Source of the DNA: Candidatus Dechloromonas phosphorivorans
GTDB lineage: Bacteria; Pseudomonadota; Gammaproteobacteria; Burkholderiales; Rhodocyclaceae
Length of the DNA: 64,000 nucleotides
Assembly (NCBI GenBank): GCA_016721185.1
Contig: JADKIP010000014.1
Span: 744,001-808,000 of the forward strand
Direction: 5' to 3'
Under the pieces are notes generated by a model. It was not told the DNA's origin. It saw only the letters and a program-made list of their open reading frames with translations, and searched no databases. Positions 56,410 to 64,000 of the stretch are shown here, piece after piece (the first letter of the stretch is position 1; each line of letters starts with the position of its first letter). The position numbers and the translations under genes were made by a program.

Positions 56410-58557
56410 CTAATTGACGAACAGGGGGGCCGCTTCGAGGCCAAAACGCAGGTATTCGTCTAGCGCCAAGGCGAGGTTGGCTTCGCGCTGGGGTTGCTGG
56501 AGCAGGTTCCAGACGCCCATTTCGGCGCCGTTGTCAGCGCCGGTGCGGATTTCCTGGGCTGTGCTGCGGGTCAGCTGGCCATAGGCGGGCGTATCGAAAT
56601 GGATGCTGGTGAAGGCAGGCGTCACCCGCATGGCTTCGCGGGCGGCTTCGGCGGTGGGCAGGTCGGTCATCACCAGATCGGGCTGGCAGCGGTGGCGGCG
56701 CGGGGTGGTCGATTTGGCCGGCAGATAGCTGTAGCGGACGCAGCCTTCCTGGCGGCGGGCGATGCTGACCTGTCCGTCGAACAGGCTGTTGCTGGCCTCC
56801 AGCCGACCGGCGGCGGTGGTGCCGAACAGCGTGCTGGCGATTACGGTCAACGGGCTGTCATCGACGTCTACCGCGATGCCGCTGTCGCCATCGATCAGGC
56901 TGTCGCGCAGCACGACGGCGGCGAGCGGCCGTTTGCTGCGCAGCGGGCCGCTCAGGCTGCGGTAGAGACTGAGGCTGAGATCGGTGCCGGTGCCCGTGTG
57001 GGCGACGCCGCCTTTGGCCGGGACGACGCTGCAATGGCGTAGCGTGACGGCATGCAAAGGCCCTTGCAGGAGCAGTGCGCCGTCGAGGAGCAGGCCGCCG
57101 AGGCTGAGGCGGGTGCTGGCGTTGCCTTTCAGCGTGAAGTCGCCGACCAGCACCGGGCGGCGGCCGGGTGCGGCCTGGATGGCAAGATGGCTGTCGGGCA
57201 GGTCAAGATTCGGTGTCACGGCTTCCGTGGCATCGGTATTCAACACGAGCAGCGTGCGTTTTCCGGCAATTACCCGGTTGACCGCATCAGCCGGGTTGGC
57301 CGGGGCGTTGAAGGCGGCGGCGAGGGTTGGCGTCGCGGCGCTGGGAATCTGGATGACGACCTCGAAATCGGTGGGGTCGGGCAGGGCGGCCAGCGGGTCG
57401 CTGTCGTTGTCACCAAAGCCGGAGCCGGGGCGCCGGTCGTAGGGGCCGGCGCCGATGTCGCCGGGGAAGCCGTAGGCGTAGGCGACTTCGACACTGTTCG
57501 CGGTGATCCCGTCGGGCAGCGCCAGCCGGCCACGGCGTGGGTCGATGCCGACCAGCACGCTGCCGGCGGCCGGGAAAGTCATGTCCGGGCGGCCGGCCTT
57601 GCGGGCGGTGACGCTCAGGCTGGCCGGCGGATGGCGCCAGTCTTCCGGCACCACGGTGGGAATTGGGCTGAGGTCGCAGATGACCAGATGTTCGACCGGC
57701 ACTTCGGCGTCGTTGATCCAGACGCGCAGCACCGGGCCGCCGCCGGCTTCGGCGAAATACTGGTCATCGGGATCTTCGCCATCGGTCAGGGCTTGCCGGC
57801 GGGCTTCGAGTTCGGCGTGCAGATCGCGCCAGTGCAGCGCTTCCGGAACGTTGATCGGCTCGGCCAGATGGCTGATGTCGGTTTCGGTGCGTGGCCGGTT
57901 GAACAGCGGCTGGTCGAGGCCGAGCGGGTCGAAGGTGTAGAAGCCGGGCCGCGTCGTCGCCGGGCGGGCAGTGGCGCGCTGCACCGGGTAGGCCTGCAGC
58001 CGCCAGAGGAAAAGGCCGACATTCGGCAGGTTGTAGCGGCCGGCCGGCAGGGCGCGGATGTCGGCGGTGTGCGCTTCAGTGCCGAAGGGGCCGTCGATGC
58101 GGTCGAGCGGCCGGGGCTGGCGCAGATCGGGCGTACGCAGGGAATGCGGGCGCAGGTGATTCAGGTATTGGGTGGTGCTCACTCGCTCGAAGAATTCGAC
58201 GGCGCGGGCGCGCCAGCCGGTGGTGTCGAAGGCCAGTTCTTCGAGGACCAGCGCCGTGCCCTTGCGCCGGCGCAGGCGCAGCGTGTTGGCGACCAGCGCG
58301 CGCGGGCCGAAGGCGGCGGTGCCGCTGACCGGGTAAAGGGCGCGCACGCCGAGCAGGTCGCCGATGTAGGGCACGACCCAGTCTTCGCAGGTTTCGATGA
58401 AGGCGTTGTCGTAGAGCCGTTCGATATCGGCTTCGACCAGCGCGCCCTGACGGGCGATGACGCCGAGCAGGGCGCGCAGCGGGCCGTCCAGTTCGGCGTC
58501 GCGCTCGCGGTAAAAGGCGGGCAGCAGGGCAAGCAAGGTATCGGCGTCGAGCTTCAT
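56410..58557 (-). CDS. Tail protein I-like protein of a contractile injection system
   Basis: 715 residues. The first 150 resemble P2 gpI-type tail proteins: LLALLPAFYRERDAELDGPLRALLGVIARQ, IERLYDNAFIETCEDWVVPYIGDLLGVRAL, NTLRLRRRKGTALVLEELAFDTTGWRARAVEFF. The remaining 500 residues form an extended beta-rich region with repeated turns (NLDLPDSHLAIQAAPGRRPVLVGD; LTLKGNASTRLSLGGLLLDGALLLQG). gpI joins the baseplate to fibres. Start overlaps the stop of the upstream baseplate gene (ATGA). Confidence 0.72.
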   Translation of the reverse strand: MKLDADTLLALLPAFYRERDAELDGPLRALLGVIARQGALVEADIERLYDNAFIETCEDWVVPYIGDLLGVRALYPVSGTAAFGPRALVANTLRLRRRKGTALVLEELAFDTTGWRARAVEFFERVSTTQYLNHLRPHSLRTPDLRQPRPLDRIDGPFGTEAHTADIRALPAGRYNLPNVGLFLWRLQAYPVQRATARPATTRPGFYTFDPLGLDQPLFNRPRTETDISHLAEPINVPEALHWRDLHAELEARRQALTDGEDPDDQYFAEAGGGPVLRVWINDAEVPVEHLVICDLSPIPTVVPEDWRHPPASLSVTARKAGRPDMTFPAAGSVLVGIDPRRGRLALPDGITANSVEVAYAYGFPGDIGAGPYDRRPGSGFGDNDSDPLAALPDPTDFEVVIQIPSAATPTLAAAFNAPANPADAVNRVIAGKRTLLVLNTDATEAVTPNLDLPDSHLAIQAAPGRRPVLVGDFTLKGNASTRLSLGGLLLDGALLLQGPLHAVTLRHCSVVPAKGGVAHTGTGTDLSLSLYRSLSGPLRSKRPLAAVVLRDSLIDGDSGIAVDVDDSPLTVIASTLFGTTAAGRLEASNSLFDGQVSIARRQEGCVRYSYLPAKSTTPRRHRCQPDLVMTDLPTAEAAREAMRVTPAFTSIHFDTPAYGQLTRSTAQEIRTGADNGAEMGVWNLLQQPQREANLALALDEYLRFGLEAAPLFVN

Positions 58558-61500
58558 GAAGTGCGCTCCGTGAGGTTGACGGCGGCGGGGTCGAGCAACA
58601 GCAGGTCGGCCGGTTGCAGGCTGTTGCCCTGCCAGCGGGCGCTGCGGGCCGGGATGCTGCCATCGGGGCCATTCGAGGTGAGGACGGTGAGGCCGGCGTT
58701 GACCTGAATCAGCCGGTCGAGATCGGCACCGATGACGCCGGCGACATCCTGCAACGCGGCCAGCACTTCGCTGCCGCTGACCGGCTGGCCAAAGGCGCGG
58801 GCCGCGAAGCCGAAGGCTGTTTCGAGGGCCTTTCCGGCGGCGGCCAGGACTTTCTCCGACTCATAATCGGCGCCAATCCACAGGCCGGCGGTCAGGCCGA
58901 AGCGCAGATCGCGGCAGGGGCTGACCCGGAGCGGTTGGTGCGGCGGCCGGGCGCCGTCGATGGCGGCGAGCAGGTTGCGATAGAGCGCGCCGTTCGGGTC
59001 GAGCGGCGCGCCGTCGGTGCCGGCCACGGTCAGGTGCACCATGCGCTGCTCGCCATCCCACAGCCAGACGGCCTGGGCCTTGCCGATGCCGGTGAAGGCG
59101 GCGGCGAAGTCCTCGAAATCGCGCAGCGAGACGATGCGGTCCAGCGTGCGCACCCGCAGCGGGGCGTTGCGCCGGGCTTCGTCGCCGGCTTCGGCATTGG
59201 TCCCACCGCTGGCAGCGACCGGGTTGGTGACGGCCTTCAGGCCCGGCGGCCGGGTGAGCAGCATGCTGATCTGCTCGGCCTTGACGTTGCCGGCCGTGCC
59301 GAGGCCGACGCGATAGCGCGCTTCGACATTGCCGCTGCCGGTGGGCAGGCGCGTGCCATGTTCGCCGTCGCCGAACTGCACGGTGGCGCTGCCGTTTTCG
59401 TCGAGCTTGACGGTGTAGGCGCGCTCGCTCGGGCCGGGGGCGGTGAAGCGTGGCGCTTCCTGCCAGAGTAAACCGTCGACGCGGATTTCCAGCGTGCTGG
59501 CCGTGCCGCTCGGCGTCGCGGCGGCGATATAGGTCAACGGGCCCTGCCGCAGATTGAAGCGTTGCAGGCGGCGGCTGCCGTCGCCGCTGCCCAGCGGTTC
59601 GGGCTGGATGCGCATCTGCTTGCTGTCGCCGGCGCTGGCCGGGGCGAGGTTGGCGTTGATGCGGACGGTGGCCGGCAGGTAGGCGTGCGTCAGATCGCTG
59701 TCGAGCAGCAGTTGCGTCCACCCGCCAGTGCTGTCGTTGTGCTGAATGCGGACAATTTCGGCGGCTGAAGCAAGTGTTGCGGTCAACCGCGAAAAATCCT
59801 CGAATTCGAGTTCCGCCGTCTTGCGGTCGCGGGCCAGCCGGATTGCCGCCAGCGCGTCGCCCTTGCTCAGCCGGTTGCGCGCCTTGGTGTTGGCCGGCAG
59901 GTCAGCCAGCACCAGGCCGGAAACGGCGAGCCAGCGGCCTTCCGGCAGATCGGGTTCGTAGCCGGCCAGTTCGATCAGGTGGCCCTGCAGGAAACCGGAG
60001 AGCGGCCGGCGCGACCAATCCAGCGGCTCCGACTGGCCGAAGGCCGTGGTGCTGCGGACGTGGTCGTTGAAGGTGTCGCGCAGGTTTTCGCCGTTCAGCG
60101 TCAGCCGGGTGGCGGTAGCCGAGATGGTGAAGTCGGCGCGGGCATCGTCCTCGGCTGTGCGGATGCGATAGACCTCCTCGTAGTTTGGGATGGACATGAC
60201 CGCCCAGCCGTCGGCCAGCCATTTCGGGTAGCTGGCGTCGAGGTGCACGGTATGGACGTCGCGCGGGTAGAGGCGCTCAGTCGGGATGATCGCCTTGGTG
60301 ACACCGGGGCCGGACCAGGAAAGCTGACAGGCGGCAGCGCCACCATTTTCGTAAAACTCCAGCCGGATGTCGTGCTTGTGGTTGGCCTGCAGACGGGCGG
60401 TGATGGTGCGTTCGCCAGGGTGGAGGTCCCAGTCGTCGATGATCAGATCGCCGTCGATCCACAGTCGCACGCCGTCATCGGCGTTGACGAAAAAGCTGAA
60501 CAGGCCGCTTGCCGGTGCTTGCAGCCAGCCGCTCCAGCGCACCGAAAAATGCTCGGCCGGGACGGATGGATCAGGACTTCCGCTCCCCCAGTTGAAATTG
60601 ACCGTGGCATCGGTGCGGGTCAGCAGTCGCTCGCGGAAGCCCTGCCCACGGTAGTACTCACCATATAGACCGCTGCCGGTGACGGCGCCGGTGGCCGGAT
60701 CGGAAATGTCGGCCAGCGTGAAGCCCGGCCATTCAGGATGCTGGCTGATCGGCGGCTTGGCATCGTCGGCCAGGCCGAGATAGGTGGCGCGCAGGTTGGC
60801 CGGCATCGCCCGCCAGTCGGGGGCGTTGTAGCCGAACAGGTGGGCGCGAGCGCGCAGCGCGTAGCAGCGCGGATTGGCGGCAGTCGGCTGGACGCCGCGG
60901 TGCGGGCTGCCCAGGCCGTGGTCGAGTGTGACAACGCTGTAGCCGATGTCCTTCGGATCGCTCGGGTCTGTGGGCAGCACTTCGCGCAGGCGGGCGACGC
61001 GGCGGAAATCCCAGTTTTCGTTGCCGGGGTCCTTGCTGCGTTCGTCGCCGATGATCAGCAGCGCATCGCCGGCCTGCAGCCGGGTCGCGGTGCCGGCCAG
61101 ATAGATCGTGCGCAGGCCCATGCGCGGCGGCACGGCTTCGGCGGCGAGCACCGGCAGCGCGTTCCAGCGGACCTTGGCGTCGATCGCTTCGAGCGTCTCG
61201 AAGGTCTGCGCCGTTTCGTCCTGGCCGGGCACGCTCTGGGCGCGGGCGCCGATGTCGATGCGGGTTTCGAGCGGCGCGCCGGGCGCCGTTTCGAGGGTGA
61301 AGGCGAGCCAGGTCGAAGCCGCCACGCCGGGGCGCAGTTCGTAGCCGATGGCGCGGGCCAGTTCGAGCACCGAGCGGCGTTCGGTGGCGGTGCGCAGGTA
61401 GTTTTCGTTGCCGATGCGTTCCTGATAGAAGCTCAGCACGTCGAGCACGGCGGCCCAACTGTCGAGCAGGGCGATGGCCGGGTCGTCGCTGGCGCGGGTG

Positions 61501-61673
61501 GTCAGATTTTCGAGGGCAGGCTCGTCGGCGAGGTCGGCCAGCATGCTCTGCCGGAAGCGGCCGTGGGTGCCGACGCGCAGCGCCAGCGCCGGCTGGCCGG
61601 GGGGCTGGGTTTCGTCGACCGGGGTGAGCGGCGTGACGCCGGCGCAGCAGCCGCAGTTGTCGGAAGTGCTCAT
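58554..61673 (-). CDS. Baseplate-J-like protein with an inserted PA14 domain
   Basis: 1039 residues. N-terminus with DNCGCC, then SWAAVLDVLSFYQERIGNENYLRTATERRSVLELARAIGYELRPGVAAS, the usual start of long baseplate assembly proteins of phage-tail-like systems. Residues about 336-470 are a PA14 domain: GLYGEYYRGQGFRERLLTR, FSVRWSGWLQAPASGLFSFF, DDGVRLWIDGDLIIDDWD, HDIRLEFYENGGAAACQLSW. The C-terminal half is the J-like core (ITVSLRDFEDFAAAFTGIG-type LRDFEDFAAAF, DGARPPHQPLRVSP). PA14 usually binds glycans, suggesting a cell-surface contact built into the baseplate. Confidence 0.75.
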   Translation of the reverse strand: MSTSDNCGCCAGVTPLTPVDETQPPGQPALALRVGTHGRFRQSMLADLADEPALENLTTRASDDPAIALLDSWAAVLDVLSFYQERIGNENYLRTATERRSVLELARAIGYELRPGVAASTWLAFTLETAPGAPLETRIDIGARAQSVPGQDETAQTFETLEAIDAKVRWNALPVLAAEAVPPRMGLRTIYLAGTATRLQAGDALLIIGDERSKDPGNENWDFRRVARLREVLPTDPSDPKDIGYSVVTLDHGLGSPHRGVQPTAANPRCYALRARAHLFGYNAPDWRAMPANLRATYLGLADDAKPPISQHPEWPGFTLADISDPATGAVTGSGLYGEYYRGQGFRERLLTRTDATVNFNWGSGSPDPSVPAEHFSVRWSGWLQAPASGLFSFFVNADDGVRLWIDGDLIIDDWDLHPGERTITARLQANHKHDIRLEFYENGGAAACQLSWSGPGVTKAIIPTERLYPRDVHTVHLDASYPKWLADGWAVMSIPNYEEVYRIRTAEDDARADFTISATATRLTLNGENLRDTFNDHVRSTTAFGQSEPLDWSRRPLSGFLQGHLIELAGYEPDLPEGRWLAVSGLVLADLPANTKARNRLSKGDALAAIRLARDRKTAELEFEDFSRLTATLASAAEIVRIQHNDSTGGWTQLLLDSDLTHAYLPATVRINANLAPASAGDSKQMRIQPEPLGSGDGSRRLQRFNLRQGPLTYIAAATPSGTASTLEIRVDGLLWQEAPRFTAPGPSERAYTVKLDENGSATVQFGDGEHGTRLPTGSGNVEARYRVGLGTAGNVKAEQISMLLTRPPGLKAVTNPVAASGGTNAEAGDEARRNAPLRVRTLDRIVSLRDFEDFAAAFTGIGKAQAVWLWDGEQRMVHLTVAGTDGAPLDPNGALYRNLLAAIDGARPPHQPLRVSPCRDLRFGLTAGLWIGADYESEKVLAAAGKALETAFGFAARAFGQPVSGSEVLAALQDVAGVIGADLDRLIQVNAGLTVLTSNGPDGSIPARSARWQGNSLQPADLLLLDPAAVNLTERTS

Positions 61674-64000
61674 GATCCGCCCTCCACGATGAAGCTGATC
61701 TGGCCGTTTTCAGGGAAATTGAGGTCGCCGTCGGCGCGCAGGACTTCGAGTTGCGAGGCGGTGATGACGCCGGCCGCCAGTTCGCCCTTGGCGCTGCGTC
61801 CCCAGCGCTGGAAGCGGCGGATGTCGACCGACGCGACGCCGGCCACGGCCATTGCTCGGGCGACGACGGCGGACAAATAGAGCGGCGTGCCGAAGGTGAA
61901 GCCGTCGGGGTGGAAGAAGCCGGGCCGGCCATGGCGGTCGACGCCGGCGGTGAAGGCTTCGAGCAGCGCGGCTTTGACGTCGGCGGCGAAGTAGCCGCTG
62001 GCGACGCAGATTTGCAGCTGGATATCGAGCGGGACATGCACCGGGTCGGCGAATTCGAAGTCGTAGCCGGCCAGCCGGAAGCGTTCGAGGAAGGCGCGCA
62101 GGGTCGCCTTGAAGGCCGCATCGAGCGGCTTGCCGCCGCGCCGGTCGACCATCAGGAAAACCGTGTACCAGCTGCCGGTCCAGCGCAGGCGGGCGGCGGC
62201 GCGTTGCACATCGGGATGGCGTTCGGCGGCACGGGCGTAGTCGTCGGTGGTGACAGCGCGTTCCTGCGTGCGGAAGGCTTCCGGGGCGTTGAGGCGGATG
62301 GCGTCGAGGGTTTCCGGTTCGGCGCCGCCCTGGGCGGGCAGGGGATTGCGCAGGCTCTTTATGCCGAGCATCAGGTTGGCATCGTCGCTGATCAGCGCGC
62401 TGATCGCCTCGGCGCCGACGTTGCCTTGTGGTCCGCCGCCCAGCCGGTAGCGGGCGAGCAGGCGTTGGCCGGTGATCGGTGCGGCGCCGAACTGGTTGTC
62501 GCCGAAACGCAGCCATGCGCTGCCATCGTTCTCGGTTTCGACGACGAATTCGCGGGCGAAGCGCTCGCTGCCGAGCAGGTCGCGCTGCGGCGTCCAGGGC
62601 GTTTCGCTCGGATCGGGCTGGTCGCCGAACAGGCTGGAATCGTCGGCCAGCAGCATCATGTCGGCGGGTCGTGCCCGGCGCGGCTCCTGGCTTAGCACGC
62701 GGCTGGCCGACAGCGGCTGCTTGTCGTTGGTCGCCACGTCGTGATCGTAAGGTTCGGCGAAGGCCAAGCCGGATTCCTTCAGGCGCGGCCGATACGGCAG
62801 GCGCAGGGGCGCGGTGCCGCCATCGCCAACCTCGGGTGGTTCCAGCGTTTGCCAGGGGCGGGTCAGGCCATGGTCGGCCAGTACGACATTGCCGCGGGCG
62901 ACGGCGATGGCCTGCTTGACGAGGGCGCCGCCGATTTCGAATTCGTGGCTGACGCAAAGCGGGAAAGGCAGCGCATCTTCGTTGTGCCAGTTGATGAGCA
63001 GCAGGTCGGTGTTGGTCAGGTCGTCGTGACCAGGGCTGACGGTGGTCAGGCGAACCGGGTGGCGGTGGCTGGCATCGAGATCGGCCGGCTTGCCGGTGGT
63101 CGGGCTGAGGACTTCTTCCAGAATCAGTATGTCGCCGGCAGCGAGGGCAAGGGCCGGCGTGTTGACCAGCGCTGCCGCTGTCGTGCCGCGCGGCAGGCAG
63201 TAGGCGGGGTCGGCGAAATCGTGGAGGACGATCTCGCTGTGGGCAGCGTGCAAGACCTGATCGTGCAGGGTTTCGAAAATTTCGACGCCGGGCAGCGGCA
63301 ACTGGTCGAGCAGGTCGCTCCGGCGGACCGGGGCGCCATTGCCGGCCGCAGCAAGCAGCGCGCTGCCGGCCGGGATGGCTTTTGCCTCGGCCGCGGCGTC
63401 GACCGCAACCGTCACGAAAACGCGGGCATTGCAGCCGTCGTGCAGCGGGTAATCGAGCAGCCGGGCGTGGCGGCGCAGCGAGGTGCGGCGGCGGGCGGTG
63501 CCGAGGTAGGCCTCGGTGGCCGCGGCATCCTGCGTGTAGGAAAGGTGGTCGCCGACATAGGCCAGGGTTTCGACCAGCGCCACCGTGAAGTCGGCCGGGC
63601 TGCGTTCGGCAAAGCCGGGCACCAATTGCGACATGCGGTCGAGCATGAGGCGGCGGAAGCTGTCGTAATCCTTGGCCAGATAATCGAGGCGCGGTTCGGG
63701 CGGGGTGTCCGGCGGGCAGTCGTGCAAGTCGGCGCAGTCGAATTCGGAGGGGCAGCCGGCCTTGAAGTTGATGCGGATAGTGGACAGGCAGATGTCGAAA
63801 CCGGGGGCCGGGGCTTCGGCGTCGGCCGGATCGATCAGGCTCAAGGTGTACCACGAGAAATCGCCGGCCTGTTCAACCTTGAGGCAGATTTCCCGACCGT
63901 TGATGACCGGCTCGGCGGCCAGTTTGATGCCGGTGATCCGTACGCCGCCTTCAATGCGGACATTGGCGCGGCTGATGCCGCTGACCGGATGAACACAGAC
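61670..64000 (-). CDS. Baseplate-J-like protein (5' end beyond the window)
   Basis: The frame is open to the right edge, so the visible 776 codons lack the true start; a TTG at 63844 is only an internal codon. LDYLAKDYDSFRRLMLDRMSQLVPGFAERSPADFTVALVETLAYVGDHLSYTQDAAATEAYLGTARRR is the hallmark N-terminal region of baseplate-type proteins, and ALVKQAIAVARGNVVLADHG, RYRLGGGPQGNVGAEAI, RAVTTDDYARAAERHPDVQRA are J-type repeats. Shares its domain plan with the neighbouring 1039-residue protein. It should form the wedge connecting tube and sheath. Confidence 0.75.
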   Translation of the reverse strand, partial: VCVHPVSGISRANVRIEGGVRITGIKLAAEPVINGREICLKVEQAGDFSWYTLSLIDPADAEAPAPGFDICLSTIRINFKAGCPSEFDCADLHDCPPDTPPEPRLDYLAKDYDSFRRLMLDRMSQLVPGFAERSPADFTVALVETLAYVGDHLSYTQDAAATEAYLGTARRRTSLRRHARLLDYPLHDGCNARVFVTVAVDAAAEAKAIPAGSALLAAAGNGAPVRRSDLLDQLPLPGVEIFETLHDQVLHAAHSEIVLHDFADPAYCLPRGTTAAALVNTPALALAAGDILILEEVLSPTTGKPADLDASHRHPVRLTTVSPGHDDLTNTDLLLINWHNEDALPFPLCVSHEFEIGGALVKQAIAVARGNVVLADHGLTRPWQTLEPPEVGDGGTAPLRLPYRPRLKESGLAFAEPYDHDVATNDKQPLSASRVLSQEPRRARPADMMLLADDSSLFGDQPDPSETPWTPQRDLLGSERFAREFVVETENDGSAWLRFGDNQFGAAPITGQRLLARYRLGGGPQGNVGAEAISALISDDANLMLGIKSLRNPLPAQGGAEPETLDAIRLNAPEAFRTQERAVTTDDYARAAERHPDVQRAAARLRWTGSWYTVFLMVDRRGGKPLDAAFKATLRAFLERFRLAGYDFEFADPVHVPLDIQLQICVASGYFAADVKAALLEAFTAGVDRHGRPGFFHPDGFTFGTPLYLSAVVARAMAVAGVASVDIRRFQRWGRSAKGELAAGVITASQLEVLRADGDLNFPENGQISFIVEGGS

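Noticed and set aside
61710..63854. 714-aa minus-strand open frame overlapping the right-hand baseplate gene
   Set aside because: It is a Pro/Arg-rich frame with no domain; the other frame has clear baseplate sequence. High GC explains the long shadow.

Overview
The window looks like a chromosomal segment of a denitrifying betaproteobacterium, most likely in the Rhodocyclales (Dechloromonas/Azonexus-like). Evidence is a clade II (Sec-exported) nitrous oxide reductase cluster, an iscR-iscS-iscU-iscA-hscB-hscA-fdx-iscX operon, a lexA-imuA-imuB-dnaE2 SOS cassette and large fatty-acid oxidation operons, all in GC-rich DNA. The genus is an inference.

Layout. 1-4.4 kb is accessory and decayed: the end of a Fic-like gene, a small HTH protein, and a group II intron with a frameshifted maturase. 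An IS3-family element, itself frameshifted, is inserted near the 3' end of the intron. 4.45-5.4 kb holds two folate genes (FolB-like and DHFR). 5.47-22.65 kb is a fatty-acid regulon: a TetR regulator, two acyl-CoA dehydrogenases, two thiolases, two bifunctional hydratase/dehydrogenases with opposite domain order, FadL, an acyl-CoA ligase, a hotdog protein, a chalcone-isomerase-like protein and an NMO-family protein. A near-identical operator lies before the regulator, fadL and the second bifunctional gene. 22.9-24.4 kb holds small genes and a 600-bp intergenic region with three strong hairpins. 24.5-35.2 kb (minus strand) is the nos cluster nosZ-cytc-cytc-nosB-nosD-nosG-nosH-nosF-nosL-nosY-tlpA. 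Divergent from it is a copper-delivery trio (FixH/YtkA-like, SCO1, PCuAC). 37.1-43.1 kb is the SOS mutasome cassette with a perfect LexA box. 43.1-45.1 kb (minus) is a lone acyl carrier protein and a beta-lactamase-fold lipoprotein. 45.3-53.1 kb is cysE plus the isc operon, with IscR-type sites before cysE and iscR. 53.3-64.0 kb (minus) is part of a contractile phage-tail-like (probably extracellular injection) system: a DUF6519-like beta-helix protein, a tail-protein-I-like protein, and two baseplate-J-like proteins, one carrying an inserted PA14 domain; the last runs off the window.

Two linked repeat signals cut across the annotation. The 10-mer TGCGGTCRAC occurs 22 times on both strands, in several reading frames and between genes, against well under one expected for each form. 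A 27-nt tandem repeat (9-aa period, roughly TIESTAGxx) sits in frame inside imuB, dnaE2 and the TetR gene, with a single antisense copy in the tlpA signal-peptide region. Each array ends at a TGCGGTCRAC-like sequence, so the two may be parts of one dispersed element.
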